NCBI GenBank assembly: GCA_038205805.1
Contig: JBBRBO010000008.1
Span: 10,176 to 74,175 of the forward strand
DNA length: 64,000 nucleotides
Source of the DNA: JBBSBY01 sp038205805
Lineage (GTDB): Bacteria; Desulfobacterota; Desulfomonilia; Desulfomonilales; Desulfomonilaceae
Direction: 5' to 3'
Positions 18,424 through 27,641 of the stretch are shown in pieces. Each line of letters begins with the position of its first letter. Position 1 is the first letter of the stretch. The translations under genes were made by a program, and so were the position numbers. Below the pieces are notes generated by a model. The model searched no databases, was not told where the DNA came from, and saw nothing but the letters and a program-made list of their open reading frames with translations.

Positions 18424-18643
18424 TACCCACCTAATAAAAGAAGTAATATTGGAGAGAACCTTCTTGAAAGAAGTTTCTCCCCAAACCCCTCTACAAGAAC
18501 TTTCAAAATACCCGCAAGTGCCTTTTCTCAAGGAGAAAGAGTCACTTGCGGTGCATTTAAACATTCTTTCATAGTAGTTAGGGAAACCTGCTTTTACAAA
18601 AATGTGCTTCACCTATATTCCTCGTTCGACAGCACATTGGTAT
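18423..18643 (+). mobile_element. MITE-like element, full copy (copy 2)
   Basis: About 221 bp, from ATACCC to GGTAT. It has the first hairpin (GAGAGAACCTTCTTGAAAG with AAGTTTCTCC), then a second hairpin with GCAAGTGCC/GTCACTTGC arms around TTTTCTC/GGAGAAAG, and the end CACATTGGTAT. It fills the gap between the stop of the secreted protein and the stop of the transglutaminase. It is very similar to the copy at 37843. Confidence 0.85.
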
Positions 18644-18652
18644 AAGACTATT

Positions 18653-20200
18653 CTACCGCTTGTAGTCAAGCGGCTCTATTTTGATCTTGCCCACGAGCTT
18701 CATGAGCGATTGAGCGCCGTCCGAGCCGTCTTCGTTGATCTTGATGTGGGTCGCGTCCGCGGGAAGTTGCCCGAATGTAGGATCAACAGCAAGCCACCCG
18801 TTCACGTAAGATTCCGCCCAGGCGTGGTAGAGGAAGCCCAGCCCTTCGGAATACACAAGTCCGGTAATCACCCGTGATGGGATGTTTTGCGCCCTTGCTA
18901 AGGCCGTGTAAAGATTCGCGTGTGCCTGACACTCTCCGCCCTTAGACCGTAAGACCGCAAGCGCAGTGAACGAATCCTGCATCTTGCCGGTGATGTTCTT
19001 GGCGGTCCACGTGTTCAGTTGGGCAACCTTTTCAAAGGGCGAATCATTCTTTGAGACGATCTTGTTACTCTGATCTACGATCTCCGGGTGCGTTGCCGGA
19101 ATACTCACGGTAGATGCTAGATAATTCTCCATGCCCGAGGGCATGGCTTGCCCTTTCGGTGAAACCTCCTTGAATCGGCTCACATCCTCGCTGGTGACCG
19201 TAAGCGCAAACGAATCACCCGACACATCACTCTTCTTCTGTCGATGGTCTTCAGGGATTAGACTCGGGTCCACGCCTGAGACCTTCAGTTTGAGAAACCG
19301 GATTGTGGACGGCGTAGGCAGCGGCTTCGCTGTTTTCACGAGGCTGAGGTCCAAAATCACGTCACGCCCCGCCTTTTTCTTTTCGAGAAACTTCTTCGCT
19401 GTGGTCTCGTCTTCCACAACGGTGATCAGTTGGCCCTCAAGGGCCTTTTCCAGAACCGTCTGACCCGCGGGGTTCAGCCAGGAATATACTACCGAATTCC
19501 CGTAGTTATTCTTCACCTTCCAGACGGCGTTATTCGGCCCCGGTTCGCCTTTGACCGCCATAACCAGCTGCTCGATCTTGTCCATCCCCTGCTTTTCCGG
19601 ATTAAAGATGGTGAAGGAGTTTGTCCTGCCCTCCTTGAGCCCCTTGAGCGCGGGCAGGAGCGAAATAGCGCTGGTGTGGTAGAGCTTGCCTTCAACGGGG
19701 TACTCACGGTTCATCTTCTGGCCGTCAACATCCATGCTGATGAGGAACAAGTCCGCCTGCATGTTCCCATTCATCTTAAGTGTCGTTTCGTTCATGCGCA
19801 CGCTGGAATCGAACGCGATCATGCTGAGGTCCGGCCGAACCGTGACGGCTTCCTTCATCTGGACCTCGTTGGTGTTTTTCATAGCGGTCAAGCGCATGAG
19901 GGATTCGCTGTGGATGATAAAATTATCGCCGGCCGGTTCCATGCGATAATGGCTGTACCCTACCTTGTCCTCGTGGAAATACATGCCGTACCATGCTTCC
20001 TTGAACGGGAACTTGCCCACGCTGCCGTACCCGTCGGCCGGCGCGTCCACAGCCGGTGACCCCGCCATTTTCGAGCGGAGATCGGTGTACACGCACGACG
20101 TGAACCACAGGCAGGCGCACAGGACCACGCCGACAGCGCGCAATGTGAAGGCACGGGGATGCGACATGGTTCTCATTTCAGAAGTGGAATTCATCAGCAT
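18653..20200 (-). CDS. Transglutaminase-like lipoprotein
   Basis: A secreted protein of 515 residues with an N-terminal hydrophobic stretch ending LWFTSC, a plausible though imperfect lipobox. A long beta-rich region of about 330 residues precedes a transglutaminase-like core. The core carries the catalytic triad: Cys in GGECQAHANL, His in LYHAWAESY and Asp in VDPTFGQ. Such proteins usually act as peptidases or peptide cross-linkers in the envelope. ATG 20200 has GAGGGG ten bases upstream; 60 more codons are open upstream but look non-coding. It is convergent with the secreted protein at 17899. Confidence 0.85.
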   Translation of the reverse strand: MLMNSTSEMRTMSHPRAFTLRAVGVVLCACLWFTSCVYTDLRSKMAGSPAVDAPADGYGSVGKFPFKEAWYGMYFHEDKVGYSHYRMEPAGDNFIIHSESLMRLTAMKNTNEVQMKEAVTVRPDLSMIAFDSSVRMNETTLKMNGNMQADLFLISMDVDGQKMNREYPVEGKLYHTSAISLLPALKGLKEGRTNSFTIFNPEKQGMDKIEQLVMAVKGEPGPNNAVWKVKNNYGNSVVYSWLNPAGQTVLEKALEGQLITVVEDETTAKKFLEKKKAGRDVILDLSLVKTAKPLPTPSTIRFLKLKVSGVDPSLIPEDHRQKKSDVSGDSFALTVTSEDVSRFKEVSPKGQAMPSGMENYLASTVSIPATHPEIVDQSNKIVSKNDSPFEKVAQLNTWTAKNITGKMQDSFTALAVLRSKGGECQAHANLYTALARAQNIPSRVITGLVYSEGLGFLYHAWAESYVNGWLAVDPTFGQLPADATHIKINEDGSDGAQSLMKLVGKIKIEPLDYKR

Positions 20201-20455
20201 GCGCCGATGTCCCCTCTGGGGGGCGCCATGATTCCCGACGGTGAAATGGTTCTCGTATGAAGGCGCATGGTGGTGAGAGCATGATATATGAGTTCGCTTC
20301 AATTGAATAGATAATATTGTAGCTTGCGGCCGAAGGATGGCAAGGAGATTTATATTCTCGCCTGACCACCCCGTAATCACTGCAAAAATCAGATTGTTCC
20401 CGATTAACGCTTACGGAAATTCATACCGTTTTGCTTTAAAAGAGTAAAATTGACA

Positions 20456-20479
20456 AACCTTACTAGTGTAAAGTAGGTT
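20456..20479 (-). terminator. Possible terminator downstream of tex
   Basis: AACCT-ACT and AGT-AGGTT pair around a short loop just after the tex stop on the minus strand. The T-rich tail in that direction is weak (TGTCAATTTT). Confidence 0.35.
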
Positions 20480-20514
20480 TTTTCCAATATTAATTCTTTC
20501 AATGCAAACCGGTA

Positions 20515-22644
20515 TCAGCGTCGCAGGGACAAGCTGATGCGCTTTCGCGGAATATCCACTTCCAAGACGGTGACCTGCACTTGTTGCTGAACCTTCACAA
20601 TCTCCGCCGGGTCGCTCACGTATCGGTCCGCCAGTTCGCTGATGTGTACAAGCCCGTCCTGATGAACTCCGATGTCTACAAAGGCGCCGAACTTCGTGAT
20701 GTTCGTCACGATGCCGGGTAGCTTCATGCCTGGTTGTAAGTCCTCAAGGAGGTTTACATCCTCGTTGAAGCTGAAGGCCTCGAATTCCGCTCTCGGGTCC
20801 AAACCCGGCTTGGCCAGCTCGTTTATGATGTCATTTAGTGTGGGCAGTCCGATTTCCGACGTGATGTACCGGTCCAGGCGCACTTTTGAACGTAGGTCGG
20901 CGTCCTGCATAAGGAGTTTCACGGACGCATCCACGTCCTTGGCCATCTTTTCGACGATATGGTAGCTCTCCGGGTGCACCGCCGTGGTATCCAGGGGCGT
21001 CTTGGAATCCCTCACGCGAAGAAAGCCTGCGCACTGCTGAAACGCCTTGAGACCGAGCCGCTGCACCTTCTTCAGGTCCTTACGTGACCCAAAGCGGCCG
21101 TTCTCGTCCCGCCACTGCACGATGTTCTTGGCTATGGCCGGTCCCAGGCCCGCAACATAGGTCAAAAGCTCTTTGCTTGCAGTGTTTAGTTCCACGCCCA
21201 CGCTGTTCACGCAACTGCTCACCACTTCGTCCAGGCTTCGCTTGAGAGCGCTCTGATCCACATCGTGCTGGTATTGCCCGACACCGATGGACTTGGGGTC
21301 GATCTTCACCAGTTCCGCAAGAGGGTCCATGAGGCGCCTGCCGATAGAAACCGCTCCACGGACCGTGATGTCATGATCCGGGAATTCCTCACGAGCGATC
21401 TTGGATGCGGAATAGATGCTTGCGCCGGATTCGTTTACCATCACCACCAGCACGCTCTTGGGAAGCCCCAGGGACTTCACGAAGCTTTCCGTCTCCCGGC
21501 CGGCAGTGCCCGAACCCACGGCGATGGCCTCAATGTCATAAGCCTTACACAGTTTGAGCGTCTTTGCGGCGGCCTCCTTGCGTTCCTTTTCGGAATGTAG
21601 CGGGAAGATTGTGTCGTAATGAAGCAACTTCCCTTGGCTGTCGAGACACACCAGCTTGGCGCCGGTGCGGAAGCCCGGATCCAAGGCCATGACGCGCTTA
21701 CCGCCGAGAGGAGGCGTGTAGAGCAAGTCCCGTAGATTCGAGGCGAACACCGTTATCGCCTCCTCATCCGCCCTTTTTTTGACGTCGTTTCGGATTTCCG
21801 TCTCGAGGGAAGGCGCAATCAGCCGCTTGTAAGCGTCCTCTCCCGCAAAGAGAACCAGTCGAGCCGAGTCGTTTCTCGCCTTGAGCGTGAGCTTTTCCAC
21901 AATCGCCGAGGCTTCCGCCTCAGGTGGACGCAGGCTTACGGACAAGATCCCCTCTTTCTCGCCTCTGAAAACGGCGAGTATCCTATGACCGGGAGCCGAG
22001 AGTATCTTCTCTTGTGCGTCAAAGTAGTCCCTGAACTTGGCCCCTGCCTCTTCTTTGCCTGGGACAAGCTTGGATTGCAACTCTCCGCGGTTGTGGAATA
22101 GCCTACGGAGCGCCGCCCGCACATCTGCGTTTTCACTGATCCATTCCGCCATGATGTCGCCGGCGCCGGCCAGGGCTTCGGCTGTGGTGTTGACGCCCTT
22201 GTCCGCGTCCACAAAGTTCTGCGCCGCCCGCTCGGGATTGAGCGATGACTGCTCGAAGACGGCGCGGGCAAGGGGCTCCAGGCCGCGTTCCTTGGCTGCC
22301 GAGGCTCGGGTGCGCCTCTTAGGCCGAAAGGGCAGGTATATGTCTTCCAGGACCGCGAGCGTATTCGCGCCGGTAAGGCGACCGCTCAGCTCATCCGTGA
22401 GTAGTTCCCGCTCTGCGAGGGATTTCACGATGGCCGCACGCCGCGTATCCAGAAGGGCCAATTGTTCGAGCCGATCCCGCACGGCCATGATGGCCACTTC
22501 GTCCAAGGAGCCCGTGGCCTCCTTACGATAACGCGCTATAAAGGGGATAGCGCAGCCTTCATCCAAGAGGGCTGCGACGCTGTTCACTTGATCCGGCCGG
22601 ATCTTCAGCTCACCGGCGATACGCGAAGAATAATTGGGGTTCAT
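20515..22644 (-). CDS. tex: Tex family RNA-binding transcription accessory protein
   Basis: A 709-residue protein with the full Tex architecture: an N-terminal helical domain, a YqgF/RNase H-like domain (RVMALDPGFRTGAKLVCLD), helix-hairpin-helix domains (LTYVAGLGPAIAKNIVQWR and FGSRKDLKKVQRLGLKAF) and a C-terminal S1 domain (MKLPGIVTNITKFGAFVDIG). Tex is linked to transcription and RNA turnover and is found in nearly all bacteria. Length is slightly below the usual 750 or so. No operon partner is close. Confidence 0.95.
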   Translation of the reverse strand: MNPNYSSRIAGELKIRPDQVNSVAALLDEGCAIPFIARYRKEATGSLDEVAIMAVRDRLEQLALLDTRRAAIVKSLAERELLTDELSGRLTGANTLAVLEDIYLPFRPKRRTRASAAKERGLEPLARAVFEQSSLNPERAAQNFVDADKGVNTTAEALAGAGDIMAEWISENADVRAALRRLFHNRGELQSKLVPGKEEAGAKFRDYFDAQEKILSAPGHRILAVFRGEKEGILSVSLRPPEAEASAIVEKLTLKARNDSARLVLFAGEDAYKRLIAPSLETEIRNDVKKRADEEAITVFASNLRDLLYTPPLGGKRVMALDPGFRTGAKLVCLDSQGKLLHYDTIFPLHSEKERKEAAAKTLKLCKAYDIEAIAVGSGTAGRETESFVKSLGLPKSVLVVMVNESGASIYSASKIAREEFPDHDITVRGAVSIGRRLMDPLAELVKIDPKSIGVGQYQHDVDQSALKRSLDEVVSSCVNSVGVELNTASKELLTYVAGLGPAIAKNIVQWRDENGRFGSRKDLKKVQRLGLKAFQQCAGFLRVRDSKTPLDTTAVHPESYHIVEKMAKDVDASVKLLMQDADLRSKVRLDRYITSEIGLPTLNDIINELAKPGLDPRAEFEAFSFNEDVNLLEDLQPGMKLPGIVTNITKFGAFVDIGVHQDGLVHISELADRYVSDPAEIVKVQQQVQVTVLEVDIPRKRISLSLRR

Positions 22645-23442
22645 GATGTGAATAACTCACCAGTTCGTAGAAAGCGCTGACGGCGCAGGCGCCGAGAAGC
22701 CGGTCGCCGAGCCGCATCAGCGGCCTGTGATATATCCTAATCCCTATAATACACAAGTTTGCGCCGGATTTCGACCCGGTGAGTAGGGTTCGATAAGAGT
22801 AAGAGCAGGCTTGCTTCCCGTGAAAGTAACATAGAGCGAATGCCCCAAGGTAAGTCGTGCCGCCACAAGCGTCCGACACGGCGCCCGCGTGACAACCTAT
22901 GTCGCTAAAGCCTGCGGAATGGCTCTGAATGGGAAAAAACTTTTTTGGGTTGACAGGCCCAATGCTCCTTGAGATACTTTTAGGTAAGCGAACGAGATCT
23001 TCTTCAACCGTAGCTTGGGCGCCCCCCAAACTGCGGAAGCCGCTATCTTATTCAAGAGTGCGGTTATCTTCCTTGTGCCATCACAATGGTTCATCGAACG
23101 CGAGAAGGCGCCCACTTCCGACATCTTCATTGTTGTCCAATAGTTGGGCCTTTTCCGAAGAACGGTGGCTCGATATTCCGGTGTTCACCGGGCCTAAGGA
23201 GGTTCTCTGTCCCGTGAATCCTCACGAATAGCCCGCTATCGGCACAAAAACGCTGCTCGGAAAACTAAGTATAAAGAACTGCATGGCTCGACCGTCACCG
23301 GGGTCCTCCAGGTAATGGATCCACGGCCGCGTTCGGGACGTGCTTTTCAACTCACCGGTCGTCCCCCAGAGACCTTGATCGGCATCGCCGACTCTCCAAG
23401 GGTCCGAAATCCGGTGAACCAACTAAGCATCGAGTTAACGCC
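22645..23442. other. Long intergenic region without supported gene
   Basis: About 800 bases between the divergent tex and ligD genes. Open frames of up to 139 codons occur on both strands but none has a recognisable product. CCTATAATAC at about 22743 contains a TATAAT without a good -35. No Ku gene is present here. Confidence 0.55.
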
Positions 23443-25068
23443 ATGGACAAACTGCAAACGTATAAAAAAAAGCGGCATTTTACCATAACGGATGAACCTG
23501 AGGGTGAGGTGGCGAAATCCTCGGAACAACTCATGTTCGTTATTCAGAAACACGACGCTCGGCGTCTGCATTATGATTTTCGCTTGGAAGTAGGCGGAGT
23601 GCTTAAATCCTGGGCGGTCCCTAAAGGCCCAAGCATGGACCCGGCGGTCAAGCGCCTTGCAGTGGCCACGGAGGACCATCCCCTCGCTTACGCCGACTTC
23701 GAGGGTAAGATCCCCCAAGGCGAGTACGGCGGCGGCGCAGTGATCGTCTGGGACAAAGGGATCTACAGGAACATGACCCAGAAGAACGGCCGCCACTTGA
23801 CCATGGAACAAGGACTCGAACACGGCCACGTTACTGTGTGGCTCCAAGGCGAAAAGGTGCGGGGAGCCTTCTCGTTGAACCGATTCGCCCAAGGGCGGCA
23901 AGACCAGTGGCTCCTCGTCAAGAAAAAGGACGAGGAGGCAAACCCGAAGCTCGACCTCGAGGCAAGCAGACCCGAATCGGTATATTCAGGCGCGACCGTC
24001 GAGGGCATCGCTTCTCAACCCCGTTTGGGTCGCAGCAAAGACATCGTTCACGCGGCGGCCAAGCTTAAGAAGGGCCGAGCGGCGCCCATGCCGGAGCGCA
24101 TCGAACCGATGTTGGCCGTACTTGCCGAAATGCCGCAGGATCAATCCCTGTACGGTTTCGAGTACAAATGGGACGGTATTCGTCTGACGCTCTATTGGGA
24201 CGGTCGCAAGCTCCGCCTCGATAGCCGCAATCTCATTGATGTAACCTTCCGCTGGCCGGAACTTCAGGGGATATGCGACCTCCTCGGGGAAACCACAACC
24301 GTGCTCGACGGCGAGTTGGTGGCCCTCGACAGCAGCGGCAAGGTGAGCTTCAGCGCTCTGTCACAACGCATGCTCTTGTCCAAGCCGCCCTCTAAAAGCG
24401 CCATAGAGGCCACCCCTGTGACGTACATGCTCTTTGACGTCCTGTTTCTCGCGGGCAAGGATTTGACGCATTTGCCCTACGTGGAACGACGCACGATCCT
24501 GGAGAGCTTAAAACTGAACGCTGAGCGATGGCAAACCCCGGCGTATCACTCCGGGATAGGCGACGAGATTTTCGCCGTAGCCAAACAGAACGCCATCGAG
24601 GGCGTTGTAGCAAAGGAACTGGCCGGAGTCTACGAACCTGGCCGGCGAAGCGATACCTGGTTGAAGATCAAAACCGTTAACCGACAGGAACTGGTGATCG
24701 GCGGGTGGCTTCCCGAAAAAGGCGAGATCGAGAATGGAGTGGGCGCTTTGCTCATGGGCTACTATGACGCCTCCGGGGAGTTCGTCTTTGCCGGCAAAGT
24801 GGGAACCGGGTTCGATGACAAGGACCGTCAGGATCTCAGGCGACGACTGGAGCCGCTGGCCGAGGCGACCAACCCCTTCAACGAAAAGGTGAAATATCCC
24901 GGCGTTCTGTTCGTCCGGCCTGAACTGGTCGCTGAGATCGAGTTTCGAGAATGGACCACCGCCTACCGTCTACGTCATGGCTCATTCAAAGGGCTGAGAA
25001 ACGACAAGGCGGCGGCTCAGGTGGTTATCGAGCGAGCAAAGCCTAAGCCTGCACGAAAGCGCGTATGA
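23443..25068 (+). CDS. ligD: LigD-type NHEJ ligase (phosphoesterase + ATP-dependent ligase domains)
   Basis: A 541-residue protein holding two of the three usual LigD modules. Residues about 30-165 form the 3'-phosphoesterase domain (IQKHDARRLHYDFRLE, with metal/active-site His and Asp; IPQGEYGGG). A linker follows, then the ATP-dependent DNA ligase domain (about 219-541): EPMLAVL, the adenylated Lys in YKWDGIRL (K242), VLDGELVALD, EGVVAK and the OB-fold part with LKIK. It overlaps the polymerase gene by four bases (ATGA), so the two act as one operon. This is a split form of the PE-Lig-Pol protein. No Ku gene lies in the window. Confidence 0.94.
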   Translation: MDKLQTYKKKRHFTITDEPEGEVAKSSEQLMFVIQKHDARRLHYDFRLEVGGVLKSWAVPKGPSMDPAVKRLAVATEDHPLAYADFEGKIPQGEYGGGAVIVWDKGIYRNMTQKNGRHLTMEQGLEHGHVTVWLQGEKVRGAFSLNRFAQGRQDQWLLVKKKDEEANPKLDLEASRPESVYSGATVEGIASQPRLGRSKDIVHAAAKLKKGRAAPMPERIEPMLAVLAEMPQDQSLYGFEYKWDGIRLTLYWDGRKLRLDSRNLIDVTFRWPELQGICDLLGETTTVLDGELVALDSSGKVSFSALSQRMLLSKPPSKSAIEATPVTYMLFDVLFLAGKDLTHLPYVERRTILESLKLNAERWQTPAYHSGIGDEIFAVAKQNAIEGVVAKELAGVYEPGRRSDTWLKIKTVNRQELVIGGWLPEKGEIENGVGALLMGYYDASGEFVFAGKVGTGFDDKDRQDLRRRLEPLAEATNPFNEKVKYPGVLFVRPELVAEIEFREWTTAYRLRHGSFKGLRNDKAAAQVVIERAKPKPARKRV

Positions 25069-26030
25069 TCTACAGGTTCATATCTCATAATTATTCATTC
25101 AAGCTTCGTGAAGAGGATCGACAAGTGCCTAAAGAACAAGCATTTACCGTCGGCGGAAAAACGTTGCAACTGAGTAACTTGGCGAAGATCTACTACCCGG
25201 AGTCCGGCTTCACCAAAGGGCACATGATAGACTACTACGTCAAGATAAGCGAAGTGTTGCTCCCACATTTGAAGGATAGGGCGCTCACCTTGAAGCGTTA
25301 CCCGGACGGTGTTGAAGCGCCGTTTTTCTATGAAAAAGAATGTCCTAGCCACCATCCTGAGTGGATGGAAACCGTTACTGTGCCGGGTCGTCACAACGAC
25401 GTAAACCACTGCGTCATAACGGACGTGGCGGGCCTGGTATGGGTGGCGAACCTCGGTTCCATCGAGCTGCATACATCGCTGTCACGGGTCGGCGACCGCG
25501 CCTCACCCACAATGATGGTGTTCGATCTTGACCCAGGAGCCCCTGCCGGCCTTTTACAATGCCTGGAAGTCGCGTTCAAACTCAAGGAGGTGTTCGACCA
25601 ATTCGGGCTGGAGGTCTTCCCGAAGGTTTCCGGGGGCAAGGGCCTGCATCTATACGTACCGCTCAACACGCCTGCGAGCTATGACGACACAAAGGCGTTC
25701 GCCCACGCCGTGGCGCAGCTCCTGGAGAAGACGAACAAAGACCTTGTTACATCCACCATGCGGAAAGATGCTCGGGTAGGGAAGATTCTCGTGGATTGGA
25801 GCCAAAACGACGAGCACAAGACCACCGTGTGTGTCTACTCTTTGCGAGCCCGCCCGAGACCCACGGTTTCGGCGCCGGTCACCTGGGATGAACTCAAGCG
25901 CGCCCGGAAAAAGGGCAGCGTGGTTTCTTTGCTTCTGGAGGGGGATACCGTAGTAAAGCGCGTGGAGAAGAGTGGGGATCTCTTTGCAGCGCTCAGCACC
26001 CTCGAGCAGACGCTCCCGAAGCTGCACTAG
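25065..26030 (+). CDS. LigD-type NHEJ primase-polymerase domain protein
   Basis: A 321-residue archaeo-eukaryotic primase family polymerase, the Pol part of LigD as a separate protein. It shows LSNLAKIYYPESGFTKGHMIDYY, LKRYPDGVEAPFFYEK, the metal-binding FDLDPG, SGGKGLHLYVPL and ILVDWSQN. It fills gaps and adds nucleotides at broken ends. The ATG overlaps the ligD stop; a GTG at 25125, with GAGG eight bases upstream and starting VPKEQAFTV, is an equally good start and would remove an unconserved 20-residue tail. The pair forms a two-gene NHEJ unit. Confidence 0.93.
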   Translation: MIYRFISHNYSFKLREEDRQVPKEQAFTVGGKTLQLSNLAKIYYPESGFTKGHMIDYYVKISEVLLPHLKDRALTLKRYPDGVEAPFFYEKECPSHHPEWMETVTVPGRHNDVNHCVITDVAGLVWVANLGSIELHTSLSRVGDRASPTMMVFDLDPGAPAGLLQCLEVAFKLKEVFDQFGLEVFPKVSGGKGLHLYVPLNTPASYDDTKAFAHAVAQLLEKTNKDLVTSTMRKDARVGKILVDWSQNDEHKTTVCVYSLRARPRPTVSAPVTWDELKRARKKGSVVSLLLEGDTVVKRVEKSGDLFAALSTLEQTLPKLH

Positions 26031-26195
26031 CGTCGCAGGGGTTCGTTACGGGATGAGGTCCGCAGGCGCGCGCTGGCGACTCGGCTGCGGTGTGCTCCAT
26101 ACGTTCATGTGACCCGCACAAATCCGTTTGGACCGCTGCGTTTGAACCACTAGGTGCGCTGTGAGAGACGGGCCATGCGATGCTACACAGACGAC

Positions 26196-27155
26196 TTACT
26201 TGTAGAAGAGCTTGTAAAAGTCTCCGTAGAGATACGCGGTGTTCGTGGAGGTCCCGGACAGGCCTGTGAACTGCCCCGCTGAATTGGCGTACTTGCCGTA
26301 CACGGCTTTGAAGGAATCCTCGAACGCATTGAGCGCTGTAGACCCGTAATCGCTGCGCAATTGGCCTTCCTTGAGCCGCAAGGTGGTCAGCAGGTTTCTG
26401 AGCTTGGTGGAGGGAGCGCCGCGAAGGTCATCGGTGAGATACGACCCGGCCGCCCGCAAGTTCCAGATGGCCAAGACCGCGTCGGAATGCGCTTTGGGGT
26501 CCTGATACGCCGCTCCTGTTTGCGCCCACGTAAAAGTTTTGTCCATGGCCTGAGAGTAATATTTTACCTGACTTCGGATGTATGACGCGGACATGGTTCC
26601 CGATGCCTTGTGATCCGCCCATCCGTAGACGCAATCACCGGCGTACCAGGCCAAGGCCTCGGTGAGAAACGTGAGCTGACTTTGGATGGCGGGGCTCCAG
26701 CGGTCGGCCTTGGCGTAGTTGAAGAACATGATGTGGGCCGTCTCGTGGGCGATGGTGTTGCCCCATGCTGCGTAAGGTTCCGATTTCAAATAGTTGGTGT
26801 TGAGAAATACGCAGGAATTGAGGGCGTTCCTACCGGGTGACATATACCCGTAGGCGCCGTCCTTTTCATTGTAGAGCACGAGATTGAGTTTACCCAACTG
26901 CGACGGATACCGGTAATCGTAGCCAATCACGGAGAGAGCTGCGTTGTAGGCCTTGGGGAGGTAGCTTTCTATTCCACGGGCGTAGGTCAAGGCGTTCGCG
27001 TCCGCGGGCTTATAGTAGATGTTGTAATACGGCGTGGAATAGAGGCTGTAATTCGGCGCCGCCCCGTATGCGACCGTGGTGAATACAAGCAGGAAACAGA
27101 CCAGCAGTGCGATGACTCGCGGCCATTTATAGCGTCCGCTGCGGTGAAGTGACAT
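26196..27155 (-). CDS. Secreted gluzincin-like metalloprotease
   Basis: A 319-residue protein with a signal peptide (hydrophobic 12-29, cut after AYG). The mature protein carries the zinc motif HETAH (residues 137-141) followed by E166 in FLTEALAWYAGD, as in the peptidase MA (gluzincin) clan. It is rich in Tyr at the start. Start chosen at MSLHRS because AAAGG lies eight bases upstream; 13 more codons are open. It stands alone between the ligD pair and the flavoprotein gene. Substrate unknown. Confidence 0.78.
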   Translation of the reverse strand: MSLHRSGRYKWPRVIALLVCFLLVFTTVAYGAAPNYSLYSTPYYNIYYKPADANALTYARGIESYLPKAYNAALSVIGYDYRYPSQLGKLNLVLYNEKDGAYGYMSPGRNALNSCVFLNTNYLKSEPYAAWGNTIAHETAHIMFFNYAKADRWSPAIQSQLTFLTEALAWYAGDCVYGWADHKASGTMSASYIRSQVKYYSQAMDKTFTWAQTGAAYQDPKAHSDAVLAIWNLRAAGSYLTDDLRGAPSTKLRNLLTTLRLKEGQLRSDYGSTALNAFEDSFKAVYGKYANSAGQFTGLSGTSTNTAYLYGDFYKLFYK

Positions 27156-27641
27156 AGGCAAACCTTTGCGAAACGGCATCGAAGCCGTTAACAAGCCTCC
27201 CCTGTCACCTCCCTCCTGCTTGTTTAGGTGATTGAGCCCAAAGGGCGTGTATTGTTCGAAGAATAAGCCTTACATTATCATCAATTCAGTGAGAAATCCA
27301 GAAAAAGGTCAGGGTTCGCATGAGAAAGCTAATGGAAATGAGGAGTTAGCAGGTAGCTTAAAACGCTAAGTGTTCTTGAAACTGTCGGTAAAACGGGAGC
27401 TTTTTGGGTTTCACGGGAAGAGTTTCTATGGAGCTTATGTAACGTGTTGCAATAACGTAATTTTGGCAGTGGAATGCAAGTAAATAGTCATGGTGTGGTG
27501 AAAAAGCAGCATTGCTAATTAGTTATAGCCAACTGTGTAGCGATGCCTCCGGGGTCGGGGTAACATGGTCTGAACCATTGGACCTCTTAGGCGAACTAAT
27601 CTCACCAGAGTGGCGATTCGGCTGCCGCACGCGCAGCATTA
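27156..27641. other. Intergenic region, no supported gene
   Basis: About 490 bases between the metalloprotease start and the flavoprotein stop. It is AT-rich in the middle. A near-miss to a sigma-54 site (TTGGCAGTGGAATGCAAG at 27463-27480) has a nine-base GG-GC spacing, one short of the required ten. Confidence 0.5.

Noticed and set aside
22610..23029. A 139-codon open frame between tex and ligD
   Set aside because: No recognisable product and it overlaps the tex start region; codon use is not gene-like.
27463..27480. TTGGCAGTGGAATGCAAG as a sigma-54 promoter
   Set aside because: GG to GC spacing is nine, not ten, and no suitable gene starts downstream.
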